Part shown: positions 8,827-17,935 of the stretch, piece after piece
Position numbering within the stretch: the first letter of the stretch is position 1
Layout of the letters: each line of letters opens with the position of its first letter
Assembly: GCF_003002025.1 (NCBI RefSeq)
Contig: NZ_PVZB01000016.1
Span: 153,139-217,138, forward strand
Length of the DNA stretch: 64,000 nucleotides
DNA from: Paraburkholderia sp. BL25I1N1
Lineage (GTDB): Bacteria; Pseudomonadota; Gammaproteobacteria; Burkholderiales; Burkholderiaceae
Direction of reading: 5' to 3'
Notes under the pieces: generated by a model
The model's database searches: none
What the model saw: only the letters and a program-made list of their open reading frames with translations
What the model was told of the DNA's origin: nothing
Made by a program: the position numbers and the translations under genes

Positions 8827-10023
8827 TCACTTCGCCGCTTCTTCCTCGGGCTGCGCAATGCCGAACACCTGGCGCAGGTAAGCGAGGTAAGCCTTGTCGT
8901 CGCACATGTTCTTGCCCGGCGAGTCCGACAGCTTCGCCACCGGCTGACCGTTGCAGCGAACCATCTTGATGACGATCTGCAGCGGGTTGTAGCCGAGGTC
9001 GTTGGTCAGATTCGTGCCCACGCCGAAGGCCAGCTTGCAGCGACCGCGGAAGCGCTCGTAGAGTTGCAGGACTTTGGGAATGTCGAGCGCGTCGGAGAAC
9101 ACGAGGATCTTGGTGCGCGGGTCGCAGCGGTTCGCTTCGTAGTGCTTGAGCAGGCGTTCGCCCCAATCGAACGGATCGCCGGAATCGTGGCGCGCGCCGT
9201 CGAACAGCTTGCAGAAGTACATGTCGAAGTCGCGCAGGAACGCCTCCATGCCGTACACGTCGGAGAGCGCGATGCCCAGGTCGCCGCGGTATTCCTTGGC
9301 CCACATTTCGAAGCCGAAGATCTGCGAGTCGCGCAGCCGCGGGCCGAGCGCCTGGCACGCCTGCAGGTATTCGTGCGCCATCGTGCCGAGCGGCGTGAGG
9401 CTGTGCTTCATTGCGTAGAACACGTTGCTGGTGCCGGCGAACTGCTCGCCGAGGCCTTCCTTGAGCTTGAGGATCACTTCCTCGTGCCATTGCTTCGAGA
9501 AGCGGCGCCGTGTGCCGTAGTCGGCGATCTTGCAGTCGGCGAATTCCGGACGCGCGCCGAGCAGTTGAATCTTGTCGACGAGGCGCCCGCGCCCTTCGCT
9601 GTAGTCCGGCATTTGCTGGGTGTTGCGGAAGTAGACTTCGTTGACGATCGCGAGCATCGGAATCTCGAACAGGATCGTGTGCAGCCACGGCCCCTTGATC
9701 TCGATATCGATTTCGCCATTGCCTTTCGGCGACGCTTCGATCGAAATGTATTTTTCGTTCAGATGGAACAGCGCGAGAAACTCGATGAAGTCGCCCTTGA
9801 TGAAGCGCATGCGCCGCAGGTAGTCGAGCTCGTCGTCAGTGAAGCGCAGCTGGCAGAGCTTGCGCACTTCGTCGCGAATTTCGCCGATGTACGGCACGAG
9901 ATCGACATTCGGCGTACGGCAGCGGAAGCGATACTCCACATTCGCCGCGGGAAAGTGATGCAACACCACTTGCATCATCGTGAACTTGTACAGATCGGTG
10001 TCGAGCAGCGAAGTAATAATCAT
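8827..10023 (-). CDS. pncB: Nicotinate phosphoribosyltransferase PncB
   Basis: A 398-aa enzyme of NAD salvage, joining nicotinate and PRPP to give nicotinate mononucleotide. Family features include the N-terminus LLDTDLYKFTMMQVVLHHFP, the YRFRCRTP segment, FYAMKHSLTPLGTMAHEY (containing the regulatory phosphohistidine), and DSGDPFDWGERL near the phosphate-binding site. Length and starts match the proteobacterial form. It is divergent from fdxA across about 300 bp. Confidence 0.95.
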   Translation of the reverse strand: MIITSLLDTDLYKFTMMQVVLHHFPAANVEYRFRCRTPNVDLVPYIGEIRDEVRKLCQLRFTDDELDYLRRMRFIKGDFIEFLALFHLNEKYISIEASPKGNGEIDIEIKGPWLHTILFEIPMLAIVNEVYFRNTQQMPDYSEGRGRLVDKIQLLGARPEFADCKIADYGTRRRFSKQWHEEVILKLKEGLGEQFAGTSNVFYAMKHSLTPLGTMAHEYLQACQALGPRLRDSQIFGFEMWAKEYRGDLGIALSDVYGMEAFLRDFDMYFCKLFDGARHDSGDPFDWGERLLKHYEANRCDPRTKILVFSDALDIPKVLQLYERFRGRCKLAFGVGTNLTNDLGYNPLQIVIKMVRCNGQPVAKLSDSPGKNMCDDKAYLAYLRQVFGIAQPEEEAAK

Positions 10024-10322
10024 GATGGTGCGAACTGGACTGCGGAAAACGGAAGGCCTGCCACGAAAGCCGACTCACCCATGCGCGACGGCACGCCCCG
10101 TGCGTACCGACCTGACGCATGTTACCCGAATGCGTCGGCATTCAGCGCGCCGCCAGACGCTCGCGCCGGGCGCTCAAGGGAGCCATGCGGCGCACGCCAT
10201 AAACTAATCACGAAAACGTATAAACGGTGTCGCGCGATGCCGCATGCGCCTCTTGACGTTACGATACAATAGCGCTTTTGGCGTTTCCGCCTCCCCAGAT
10301 ACCGCATGCAGGAGCTGCCTGA
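10024..10322. other. Divergent intergenic region pncB / fdxA
   Basis: It separates two divergent starts and must hold both promoters. TTGACG at about 10254 and TACAAT at about 10264 are too close to each other (6 bp) to be one sigma-70 promoter. I see no convincing promoter, hairpin or RNA gene here. Confidence 0.4.
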
Positions 10323-10646
10323 ATGACTCACGTTGTGACCGAAAGCTGCATCAAGTGCCGCTATACCGACTGTGTCGATGTGTGCCCGGTGGACTGCTTT
10401 CGCGAAGGTCCCAACTTCCTCGCGATCGACCCCGATGAATGCATCGACTGCGCCGTGTGCGTGGCCGAGTGCCCGGTGAACGCCATTTATGCCGAAGAAG
10501 ACGTGCCGGGCGACCAGCAGAACTTCATCGAACTGAATGCCGATCTCGCGAAGAACTGGCCGAGCATCACCAAGACCAAGGCACCGCTGCCGGAAGCGGA
10601 CGAGTTCAAGGACGTGAAGGAAAAGCTCGAGCTGCTCGTACGCTGA
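10323..10646 (+). CDS. fdxA: Ferredoxin FdxA (7Fe-8S type)
   Basis: A 107-aa ferredoxin with cysteines arranged CIKCRYTDCVDVCPVDC near the N-terminus and CIDCAVCVAECPVNAI around residue 40. This matches the Azotobacter FdI-like ferredoxins that carry one 3Fe-4S and one 4Fe-4S cluster. The long acidic C-terminal tail is typical of that type. It would serve as a soluble low-potential electron carrier; the partner enzyme is not apparent. Transcription probably stops before the tRNA promoter at 10707. Confidence 0.94.
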   Translation: MTHVVTESCIKCRYTDCVDVCPVDCFREGPNFLAIDPDECIDCAVCVAECPVNAIYAEEDVPGDQQNFIELNADLAKNWPSITKTKAPLPEADEFKDVKEKLELLVR

Positions 10647-10706
10647 GCCTTGCTGCCTGTGGCGTGCATCGCCGGATTCGAATGAAATCGAGATGAACAC
10701 AAGGTA

Positions 10707-10735
10707 TTGACAGGCGCTTAAGCTGCTCCTACAAT
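10707..10735 (+). promoter_or_regulatory. Sigma-70 promoter of the tRNA-Asn genes
   Basis: TTGACA at 10707-10712 and TACAAT at 10730-10735 are separated by exactly 17 bp, a near-consensus promoter. It sits about 30 bp upstream of the first tRNA-Asn and after the fdxA stop. Confidence 0.85.
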
Positions 10736-10764
10736 TTCGTTTCTCTGCTGTTTGTTGTTCTGTT

Positions 10765-10840
10765 CCTCGATAGCTCAGTCGGTAGAGCGCCGGACTGTTA
10801 ATCCGTAGGTCCCTGGTTCGAGCCCAGGTCGAGGAGCCAA
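10765..10840 (+). tRNA. tRNA-Asn (anticodon GTT), first copy
   Basis: Cloverleaf begins TCCTCGA, has the D-arm AGCTCAGTCGGTAGAGC, anticodon GTT within CTGTTAA, the T-loop GGTTCGAGCC, and an acceptor 3' strand TCGAGGA followed by GCCA. CCA is encoded. The second copy lies 137 bp downstream. The 3' end could be one base earlier than given. Confidence 0.95.
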
Positions 10841-10847
10841 GAATTGC

Positions 10848-10877
10848 AAAAGCCCGTTAACCAAGACGGGCTTTTTT
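10848..10877 (+). terminator. Rho-independent terminator between the tRNA-Asn genes
   Basis: AAAAGCCCGT pairs with ACGGGCTTTT around an 8-base loop and is followed by a T run. It would terminate or attenuate transcription after the first tRNA. Confidence 0.85.
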
Positions 10878-10901
10878 ATGTAGGTCAAGTCGTACTGCTG
10901 T

Positions 10902-10977
10902 TCCTCGATAGCTCAGTCGGTAGAGCGCCGGACTGTTAATCCGTAGGTCCCTGGTTCGAGCCCAGGTCGAGGAGCCA
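10902..10977 (+). tRNA. tRNA-Asn (anticodon GTT), second copy
   Basis: A 76-nt cloverleaf, apparently identical to the first copy, including encoded CCA. The duplication covers the tRNA and only a few flanking bases (ctgttcctcg at the 5' side). No separate near-consensus promoter is visible in the 60 bp spacer. It is probably expressed by read-through of the intervening terminator or by a weak promoter. Confidence 0.95.
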
Positions 10978-10986
10978 AAAAATTTG

Positions 10987-11020
10987 GAAGGCCCGCATTC
11001 GTGCGGGCCTTTTTCTTTTT
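10987..11020 (+). terminator. Rho-independent terminator after the second tRNA-Asn
   Basis: GGCCCGC (10990-10996) pairs with GCGGGCC (11003-11009) around a 6-base loop, followed by TTTTTCTTTTT. Confidence 0.88.
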
Positions 11021-11165
11021 GCGCGCCGCACGCCGCCGAACCGCATCACCTGCCCTGGTCGATGCCATGCCCGCGTCGCCCGTGACCGCCGGCCGTTATA
11101 CGATGGCAATCCCGGCGCACGCCCCGCGCCCAACCCAGGCGCTCAATTTCCGGCAAGCACATCCC

Positions 11166-11642
11166 ATGAAAATCACTTTGTTGCGCATCTCGTTCGTGGC
11201 GGCCGCCGCCCTCCTGCTGCCTTCGGCGCACGGCGAAGAAGTCGGCAGCGTCAATACCAATTTCCGCGTCACGGGCTCCGACCGCGTGGTTGTCGAGGCC
11301 TATGACGATCCAGCGGTTCAGGGTGTGACCTGCTACGTGTCGCGGGCGCGTACCGGCGGCGTCAAGGGTACGCTCGGCATCGCCGAAGATCCCACCGAGG
11401 CGTCGATCGCCTGTCGCCAGGTCGGCGAGATTCACTTCACGGGCCCGGTGAAGAAACAGGCCGACGTGTTCTCTGTGAGCATGTCGTTCATCTTCAAGTC
11501 GCTGCATGTGGTACGGGTGGTCGACGCAAAGCGCAACTCGCTGGTGTATCTCACCTACAGCGACCGGGTGGTCAGCGGCAGCGCGAAGAACAGCGTGAGC
11601 GCCGTGCCGATGCCGGCCGGAACAACGATCCCGGTCAAGTGA
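11166..11642 (+). CDS. creA: CreA family periplasmic protein
   Basis: A 158-aa exported protein matching E. coli CreA in length and in motifs such as VGSVNTNFRVTGSDRVVVEAYDDP, GVTCYVSRARTGGVKG and EDPTEASIACRQVG. The N-terminus MKITLLRISFVAAAALLLPSAHG is a signal peptide. The ATG at 11166 is chosen because it gives this signal. CreA function is unknown; in enterobacteria it is next to creBCD, but here it stands alone. Confidence 0.9.
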   Translation: MKITLLRISFVAAAALLLPSAHGEEVGSVNTNFRVTGSDRVVVEAYDDPAVQGVTCYVSRARTGGVKGTLGIAEDPTEASIACRQVGEIHFTGPVKKQADVFSVSMSFIFKSLHVVRVVDAKRNSLVYLTYSDRVVSGSAKNSVSAVPMPAGTTIPVK

Positions 11643-11740
11643 ACGCCGCCCTACGGCAAAACGCAGTCGGCCGACACGTCGGCGCGTGACGCGGCAGGGT
11701 CGCGACGCGCTACACTGACCGGCCCAGCTGGAATTTCATC

Positions 11741-12571
11741 GTGACATCCGCCCATCGTTTCCAGGATTCCGCCCGCTACTGGCGCACGCCGCTTCTACCC
11801 GGCGCGGACCTGCTCACGGCCGAATATCACGATCACGAGTTCACGCCGCATTGGCACGATGCGTACACCATTCCGGTGATCGTGGCGGGCGCCGAGGGGT
11901 ATCGGTATCTCGGCTCCGACTATGTCGCCGAAGCCGGCAGCGTACCGATCATCAACCCCGGCGAGTTGCACACCGGCTCGAAGGCGGTCGAGGCGGGTTG
12001 GCGGTATCGCGTGATGTATGCGCCGGTGGATTTCATCCACGCTCTTGCCAATGAGGTCAGCGGCAAGCCTCAGGCGTTGCCGTGGTTTGCGCCGGGCGTG
12101 ATCCGCGATCCGGATCTGGCCGCGCGGCTGGCGCATGCGCATCGTCTGCTGGAGGCGGGCGACGACGCGCTCGCCGCCGAAGCCGCCATGCTCGACGCCT
12201 TGTCCACGCTGCTGGTGCGTTACGCGCAAACCCAACCGGCGCGTTCGCGCCTCCCCGCCGACGACGCTCGCGTGACACTCATGCAGGAGCGCCTGACAGG
12301 CGACCTCGTCGAGCCCGTCACGCTCGCTGAAATCGCGCAGGTAGCAGGACTCTCGCCATTTCACGCGGCGCGTCTTTTCGCCCAGACGACCGGCCTGCCG
12401 CCCCACGCGTGGCGCAATCAGGTGCGCTTGCAGCGCGCGCTCGCGCCACTGCGCGCGGGAGTTTCTGTCACGGAGGTCGCCGCCGCCAGTGGTTTCACGG
12501 ACCAGAGCCACTTCACGCGGCACTTCCGGCGCATGTTCGGCGTGCCGCCCGGGCGCTGGCAGGGCGTCTGA
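11741..12571 (+). CDS. AraC family transcriptional regulator (cupin sensor)
   Basis: A 276-aa regulator starting at GTG 11741. The N-terminal part (about 15-110) has the His-rich cupin pattern HDHEFTPHWHDAYTIPVIVAG and INPGELHTGSK of AraC ligand-binding domains. The C-terminal part (about 185-276) carries the two AraC helix-turn-helix units, ending AAASGFTDQSHFTRHFRRMFGVPPGRW. It lies upstream of azlC on the same strand with a 373-bp gap. It may regulate azlCD, as AraC-type genes often flank those exporters, but no operator is evident. Confidence 0.9.
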   Translation: MTSAHRFQDSARYWRTPLLPGADLLTAEYHDHEFTPHWHDAYTIPVIVAGAEGYRYLGSDYVAEAGSVPIINPGELHTGSKAVEAGWRYRVMYAPVDFIHALANEVSGKPQALPWFAPGVIRDPDLAARLAHAHRLLEAGDDALAAEAAMLDALSTLLVRYAQTQPARSRLPADDARVTLMQERLTGDLVEPVTLAEIAQVAGLSPFHAARLFAQTTGLPPHAWRNQVRLQRALAPLRAGVSVTEVAAASGFTDQSHFTRHFRRMFGVPPGRWQGV

Positions 12572-12944
12572 CGCGGCGCGGGTGCGTGGGTTGCCGGCGA
12601 GCTGCGTGTCCTGCTGCCTCAAGCAGTCCAGCCGCACCGCAAGACGCAAGACACAAGTACGTACTCTTGCCCACGGCCTGCCTGCCCGGCTGCCTCGACC
12701 ACCCCATGTGCTCGCCAGTACGCGAACGGTTGCCGCCTACGCACTGCGGCCTGACCAATCCAACCGCCAGACACGATGCCAGCGCCTAAATTACTGGCGA
12801 CCGGCGTGCCATCTTATTTGCTCATTCCGGCGGCATGACATGGCCTGGCGCGCGCGCCGCCGCATCGAACCCTTGCCCATCCGCAAGAACGTACAAGCCC
12901 CGTCCAGCCACCGCCGCTATGCTTCCCGAATCAAGGAGGCCAGA
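12572..12944. other. Intergenic region before azlC
   Basis: 373 bp without a supportable gene. Reading frames through it are continuations of neighbouring genes. The only clear signal is the ribosome-binding site AAGGAGG at about 12932-12938, placed 6 bp before the TTG start of azlC. Confidence 0.5.
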
Positions 12945-13706
12945 TTGACCCATCCCACCGCAGGCCGGCCCACAAAGCCAGGCCACTTCAAAGAGTTCAC
13001 CGCCAGCGCGCGCGACATCATCCCGATGATGGTCGGCGCGGCGCCTTTCGGCGTCATTTTCGGCACGCTCGTCGCATCCGGCCCGCTGCATCTTTGGCAT
13101 GGCCAGTTGATGTCGCTCGTCGTGTTCGCCGGCTCCGCGCAGTTCATCGCGCTTGGCCTGATTGCCGGACATGCGAGTTTTGCCGTCATCTGGGCGACCA
13201 CGCTCGTCGTCAATCTGCGCCATGTGCTGTACAGCGCCACGCTCGCGCCGCACGTCGCGCATCTGCCGGCACGCTGGCGCTGGGCGCTCGGCGCGCTGCT
13301 CACGGACGAAGTCTTCGCCGTCGCGTGGGAACACTACCGGCATCGGGAGCCCGGCACGGTCGGCCCGCACTACTTCTTCGGCGCCGGCTTGGCCATGTAT
13401 CTGAACTGGCAGCTCTGGACCGTCGGCGGCCTGCTGTTCGGCGCGGCTTTCCCGGGCCTGCAATCGCTCGGACTCGATTTCGCCATGGTCGCCACGTTCA
13501 TCGCGATCGTCGTGCCGCAACTCGTCGCGCTGCGCTATATCGCGGCGGCCGTCACCTCGGGCATGCTGGCCTTCTTCTGGCAGGCGTGGCCGTACAAGCT
13601 CGGTTTGCTTGGCGCGGTGTTCGCGGGCGTGGCGATCGGCGTCCTGCTGTCGACGTCGCGGCCCAACCTGCGCGGCAACGGCAAAACCGCGGAGGCCTCG
13701 CGATGA
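12945..13706 (+). CDS. azlC: AzlC family branched-chain amino acid exporter, large subunit (TTG start)
   Basis: A 253-aa membrane protein with the family motifs DIIPMMVGAAPFGVIFGTL, FAGSAQFIALGLI and NLRHVLYSATLAPH. With AzlD it forms an inner-membrane exporter for branched-chain or related amino acids. The start is taken as TTG at 12945: it is 6 bp after AAGGAGG, and the frame upstream lacks family sequence. The stop overlaps the azlD start by 4 bp (ATGA), so the two are coupled. Confidence 0.9.
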   Translation: MTHPTAGRPTKPGHFKEFTASARDIIPMMVGAAPFGVIFGTLVASGPLHLWHGQLMSLVVFAGSAQFIALGLIAGHASFAVIWATTLVVNLRHVLYSATLAPHVAHLPARWRWALGALLTDEVFAVAWEHYRHREPGTVGPHYFFGAGLAMYLNWQLWTVGGLLFGAAFPGLQSLGLDFAMVATFIAIVVPQLVALRYIAAAVTSGMLAFFWQAWPYKLGLLGAVFAGVAIGVLLSTSRPNLRGNGKTAEASR

Positions 13707-14026
13707 ACTACGTCGTCCTGATTCTCGGCATGGCGGCGATCACGTGGGTGATCCGCGCCGCCGTCTTCGTGCTCGGCGACCGGCTGGTATTTCCGCCGCT
13801 GGTGCGCACGGCGCTCGGCTTCGTGCCGGTCACCGTGCTGACCGCGATCATCGTGCCGATGGCGGTTGCGCCGCACGGCGGCGACGCCGAGCTGACCTGG
13901 CGTAATCCGCAACTGGTCGGCGCGTTGGCCGCGGTGCTCGTCAGCGCGTTGACGCGGCGGCCGCTGCTGACCATCGCCGTCGGGCTGACGGTCTTTTTTG
14001 TCTGGCAATGCGTCGTGCTGAAATAG
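13703..14026 (+). CDS. azlD: AzlD family branched-chain amino acid exporter, small subunit
   Basis: A 107-aa protein with about four hydrophobic segments, starting MNYVVLILGMAAITWVIRA. The segment FPPLVRTALGFVPVTVLTAIIVP and the late RRPLLTIAVGL are characteristic of AzlD. The ATG overlaps the azlC stop. It is the partner subunit of the AzlC exporter. Confidence 0.92.
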   Translation: MNYVVLILGMAAITWVIRAAVFVLGDRLVFPPLVRTALGFVPVTVLTAIIVPMAVAPHGGDAELTWRNPQLVGALAAVLVSALTRRPLLTIAVGLTVFFVWQCVVLK

Positions 14027-14310
14027 ACGCACGCCGCTTCCAAGGCAGCGACAGCGTCGGCCGGCGCACGCCATGCCCGCGCAAGCCAGGCGACGCTTCC
14101 CTCTAAAGCGGGCGCTCCCGCCCCGCGCTCCCTTAAGTTTCCCGCCGATCCGCCGTTATGCAGTCGAGGTCCGCTCGTCGGGATACGTCCCGCTGGTTGT
14201 GCGGCATCAGGCAGGAATCAAGCGCGCCGGCATCGAACGCCGCGTCTCCCAAGGCCCGCGCGGCCAGGCGGCGTGGCGAGGCCGCGCGGCAGGACCAAAC
14301 GGGATAACAC

Positions 14311-15090
14311 ATGGGTCAAATCACCCTCACGCTCAAAGACGAGACCATCGCGACGCTGCGCAAGGATTTCGACGCTTTCCTGCGGGTATCGCTGAAGCTC
14401 GATCCGCAGTTCGCGACGCCGTCGTTTGAGGATTTTTTGCGCGCCAAGCTGCTCGACAACATGGTGCCGCTGACCGAACACGCGGTTCAGCGGATGTTGC
14501 AGGGCGGCCAGTACGCCTGGGCGAAACGCACACTGGACAAGGAGTTTCCGGATGTCGTCGCGATTCTGATGCGGCAGGCGGGCGAGTTCGGCTTCGGCTT
14601 CGCGGCCCGCTCGGAATGGACGCCGGAGGAACTCGCCAAGCAGTGCCGCGACTGGGCGGCGGCCATCGTCAAGGAAGCGGAAGGCGACGCCGTGCTGATC
14701 GACCCGCTCGCGGCGCAGATCAAGAGCGCGGCGCAGGACATTCAGGCGCTCGAGGAAGTCATGCAGACGCCGGCGTGGCGGCTGGTGGAATCGCTGCGCC
14801 AGCGCGTCTACGAGGCCAAGGTGGCGTGCGAAACGAGCGTGGGCAGCACCGCGCGCGAAAAGCTCGGCGAACTGCGCGGGCTGCTGCGGTTGGGTATTTC
14901 GCACGGCTCGTTCCAGAAGCAGGAAGCGCAGCAGATCATGGAGTTCCTGCGCCTGCTCAAGCCGGAAATCTTCGTGGAGGAGCCATACGACGTGTTTTCG
15001 CGAATGGCAGCCTGGCTGCGTAATTTCTTCGTGCCGCCGCGTCCGGCGCCGCAGCAACAGCAGCGGCAGCGGCAGTCGCAGCCGCGCTGA
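14311..15090 (+). CDS. Conserved hypothetical protein, mostly helical
   Basis: A 259-aa soluble protein starting MGQITLTLKDETIATLRKDF, with no signal peptide or membrane segment. It is predicted almost fully helical with heptad-like stretches (about 120-200). The C-terminus ends in a Pro/Gln/Arg-rich tail (PPRPAPQQQQRQRQSQPR). I do not recognise the family and see no catalytic motif. The N-terminal 45 residues look like a small ribbon-helix or substrate-binding segment, but this is a guess. It stands alone between azlD and the convergent helicase gene. Confidence 0.7.
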   Translation: MGQITLTLKDETIATLRKDFDAFLRVSLKLDPQFATPSFEDFLRAKLLDNMVPLTEHAVQRMLQGGQYAWAKRTLDKEFPDVVAILMRQAGEFGFGFAARSEWTPEELAKQCRDWAAAIVKEAEGDAVLIDPLAAQIKSAAQDIQALEEVMQTPAWRLVESLRQRVYEAKVACETSVGSTAREKLGELRGLLRLGISHGSFQKQEAQQIMEFLRLLKPEIFVEEPYDVFSRMAAWLRNFFVPPRPAPQQQQRQRQSQPR

Positions 15091-15179
15091 GGCTAAAGAG
15101 CCCAGGAAGCTACCGGTGAGTCGCCGGTAGCCGACGGCGGCGTCAGACGCGCGGCATTAAAGAGCGCGTCGTCGCGCTC

Positions 15180-17333
15180 TCAATCCCACATCTTCCTGAG
15201 TTTCGCGCCGATCTCGATCTTCGCCTGCGCCGCCGCGGCCAGCCCGGCCGCCGTGGGCGCGCTCGGAACCGGGACGCGCGGCCATGCGTAGGCATCGAAC
15301 AATGGCATCAGATGCGCGGGAATGAAGCGCGTGCGCGAAGCCCACACGTGACGGTCGCCCATGTGCGTCTGGTTGTGCACGTAAAAGCGCTGCGGCACGA
15401 CGATATGCAAGTCCTCTTTCGCGCGCGTCATCGCCACATACAGCAGACGGCGCTCCTCGTCGATTTCCTCCTCGCTGCCGGTGCCGAGATCGGACGGAAT
15501 GCAGCCGTCCACGCCGTTCAGCACGAACACGTTGCGCCACTCTTGCCCTTTCGCCGAATGGATCGTGGATAGGATCAGATAATCCTCGTCGATCAGCGGC
15601 ACGCCGGATTCGTCGCTGGTGGCGTCGGGCGGGTCAAGCGTCAACTCGGTCAGAAACCGTTCACGCGACGGATAAGTGCCCGCGATGCTCTCCATCTGCA
15701 ACACGTCCGCGTGACGGATCGCCGCGTCCTCGTGATTGCGCTCGAGATGCGGCTCATACCAGCGGCGCACCATTTCGAACTCGGCGGGCCACGGTGTCTG
15801 GCGCCCGTACACGCTCGACATCAGCTTGACGAACGAATTCCAGTCTTCCTGCGCCCGAGCCGGCGCGGCGAAGGCGGCCAGCGCGCCGCCGGCGGTGTCG
15901 GCGGGGTTGCCGCTGCCCGCGCGCGCGACGACCTCGTCGAGCACTTTTGCCGCGGTAGCCGGTCCCACGCCCGGCAGTAACTGCACGACACGAAACCCGG
16001 CCACGCGATCACGCGGATTTTCCGCCCAACGCAGCACGGCAAGCACGTCTTTCACGTGCACCGAATCGAGAAACTTCAGCCCGCCGAACTTCACGAACGG
16101 AATGTTGCGCCGGGTCAGTTCGATCTCCAGCGCGGCGCTGTGGTGCGCGGCGCGGAACAGCACCGCTTGCGACTTGAGCTTCATGCCCTGCTCGCGCGCT
16201 TCCAGCACCTGCTCGACGATGTAGCGCGCCTGATCCGCCTCATCGGCGACGGTCACGAGACGCGGGCGCTGCGCGGAGGCCTTGTCGGTCCACAGATTCT
16301 TCGTGTAGCGCTCGCTAGCCAATTCGATCACCGCGTTCGACGCCGCCAGGATCGGCGCGCTCGAGCGGTAATTGCGCTCCAGCGTGACCTGTTTGGCGGG
16401 CGGATCGAAATGCGCGGGAAAATCGAGAATGTTGCGCACCGTCGCGCCGCGAAACGAATAGATCGACTGGGCGTCGTCGCCGACCACGGTCAGGCCGCGG
16501 CCGTCCGGTTTCAACGCGAGCAGGATCGACGCCTGCAGTCGATTGGTGTCCTGGTATTCGTCGACCAGCACGTGATCGAAGCGTCCCGACAGATCGGCGG
16601 CGATGGCCGGCTCGGCGGCCATGTGCGACCAGTAAAGCAGCAAATCGTCGTAGTCGAGCACGCTCTGCTTCTGCTTCGCTTCGACGTAAGACGCGAACAG
16701 CATGCGTAGATCGGCTTCCCATTCGCGGCACCATGGGAATGCCTTGTCCAGCACCTGGCCGAGCGACGCGCCGGTGTTCACGACGCGCGAGTAAATGGCA
16801 AAGCACGTGCCCTTGGCGGGGAAACGCCGCTCTTTCGCCGACAGGCCGAGTTCGTGGCGCACCAGGTTCATGAGATCGGCGGAATCCTCGCGGTCGTTGA
16901 TCGTGAAGGCCGGCGCAAGACCGATCAGATCCGCGTATTCGCGCAACAACCGCGCGCCGACGCTATGGAAGGTACCCGACCACGTCAGCCCTTGCGCGAG
17001 CGCGGCTCGTGCACCGAGCGCGGCGCCGGCGATGCGCGTGACGCGCCGGGTCATTTCGAGCGCCGCCCGGCGCGAAAAGGTCAGCAGCAGGATGCGGCGC
17101 GGATCGGCGCCCTTTACCACCAGATTGGCGACCCGGTGCGCAAGCGTATTGGTCTTGCCAGAGCCGGCGCCGGCAATCACCAGCAGCGCGCCGGGCGGTG
17201 CGACGGGCGTGTCGGCGCCGTAGTCGACGGCTTCGCGCTGCGCGTCGTTGAGCTTCGCCAGCCAGGCGGCGGTGTCGGACGTCGGGGACGTCGGGGACGG
17301 CGAGGAAGGCGCGGGTTCGGCGACTGGGAGCAC
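15180..17333 (-). CDS. UvrD/Rep-family (SF1A) ATP-dependent DNA helicase
   Basis: A 717-aa helicase. Q-motif region LNDAQREAV, Walker A AGAGSGKTNTL (about residues 53-63), motif Ia LLLTFSRRAALEM, Walker B DEYQDTN, motif III GDDAQSIYSFRGA, motif IV LERNYRS, motif V HSAKGQEW and motif VI YVAMTRAKEDL are all present in order. It lacks nuclease or UvrD C-terminal extensions, so it is a compact 3'-5' helicase distinct from main UvrD. Role in repair or replication restart is inferred from family. The N-terminus has a short Ser/Pro-rich stretch. Confidence 0.92.
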   Translation of the reverse strand: MLPVAEPAPSSPSPTSPTSDTAAWLAKLNDAQREAVDYGADTPVAPPGALLVIAGAGSGKTNTLAHRVANLVVKGADPRRILLLTFSRRAALEMTRRVTRIAGAALGARAALAQGLTWSGTFHSVGARLLREYADLIGLAPAFTINDREDSADLMNLVRHELGLSAKERRFPAKGTCFAIYSRVVNTGASLGQVLDKAFPWCREWEADLRMLFASYVEAKQKQSVLDYDDLLLYWSHMAAEPAIAADLSGRFDHVLVDEYQDTNRLQASILLALKPDGRGLTVVGDDAQSIYSFRGATVRNILDFPAHFDPPAKQVTLERNYRSSAPILAASNAVIELASERYTKNLWTDKASAQRPRLVTVADEADQARYIVEQVLEAREQGMKLKSQAVLFRAAHHSAALEIELTRRNIPFVKFGGLKFLDSVHVKDVLAVLRWAENPRDRVAGFRVVQLLPGVGPATAAKVLDEVVARAGSGNPADTAGGALAAFAAPARAQEDWNSFVKLMSSVYGRQTPWPAEFEMVRRWYEPHLERNHEDAAIRHADVLQMESIAGTYPSRERFLTELTLDPPDATSDESGVPLIDEDYLILSTIHSAKGQEWRNVFVLNGVDGCIPSDLGTGSEEEIDEERRLLYVAMTRAKEDLHIVVPQRFYVHNQTHMGDRHVWASRTRFIPAHLMPLFDAYAWPRVPVPSAPTAAGLAAAAQAKIEIGAKLRKMWD

Positions 17334-17470
17334 GATTGTTTTAGGCGTTGGATGGATTCAGAGCGGCGACGCATACTGTATATCCATACAACCCACGCCG
17401 ACAAGCGACCCTTTTTTAGCCGGATGCGAGGTCTGCATTTCATGTGGGCCGCGCGGGCGAACACGAGCAC

Positions 17471-17512
17471 AAAAAAATGGCCCGTCGCACGAGTGCACAC
17501 GGGCCATTTTTC
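17471..17512 (-). terminator. Rho-independent terminator downstream of the 87-aa exported protein gene
   Basis: AAAAATGGCCCGT pairs with ACGGGCCATTTTT with a GC-rich stem. It has A/T runs on both sides and lies just past the stop of the minus-strand gene at 17570. It could act in both directions. Confidence 0.8.
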
Positions 17513-17569
17513 GCAGGCACGACATCGAGACGTCCGCGCGCCCCGCGTCGGCCGGAGGTGCGAAGTCTG

Positions 17570-17833
17570 CTATTGCTTCTTCGCGTCCTTGACGTTTGCG
17601 TCGGCGGCGGCCTTATCGGCGTCGGCCTGCGCATCGGTCTTCTTCTTATCGGCCTTGGCCTGCGCGACGGACGCTTTCTTGTCCGCCTTCGACTGTTCCT
17701 TGGCCGCCTTCTTGTCGGCGTGGGTGACCGGCGCCGCGGCCGGATCGCTAGCCTGCGCGAATGCAGCGGACGACAGGCAGCCCGCGATCAACGCGGCGAC
17801 AAGCGTGGTCTTCGTGGAATTTGCGATGCTCAT
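17570..17833 (-). CDS. Small exported Lys/Ala/Asp-rich protein
   Basis: An 87-aa protein with a clear signal peptide (MSIANSTKTTLVAALIAGCLSSAAFAQA). The mature part is almost entirely Ala, Lys, Asp and Gln, with ADKKAAKEQSKADKK-type repeats expected to form a charged helix. No cysteine or enzymatic motif. Function is unknown; such proteins are often periplasmic and stress-linked, which is only a guess here. The upstream gene at 17936 encodes a protein of the same style, so the two look like paralogues. Confidence 0.75.
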   Translation of the reverse strand: MSIANSTKTTLVAALIAGCLSSAAFAQASDPAAAPVTHADKKAAKEQSKADKKASVAQAKADKKKTDAQADADKAAADANVKDAKKQ

Positions 17834-17935
17834 GCGATACCTCCGTTGAAACGAGATGCCCGGACTCAGCAGTCCGGTAACGCAGCGGCCATGGCGGCAA
17901 ACCGCGCCGCCCCGCCGCCCGATTGAAACTCAGCC

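Noticed and set aside
10254..10269. TTGACG and TACAAT upstream of fdxA as a promoter
   Set aside because: The two boxes are only 6 bp apart instead of 16-18.
10765..10977. Tandem tRNA-Asn genes as an integration site for a mobile island
   Set aside because: No integrase, no direct repeat of the tRNA 3' end elsewhere in the window, and the following genes look ordinary.
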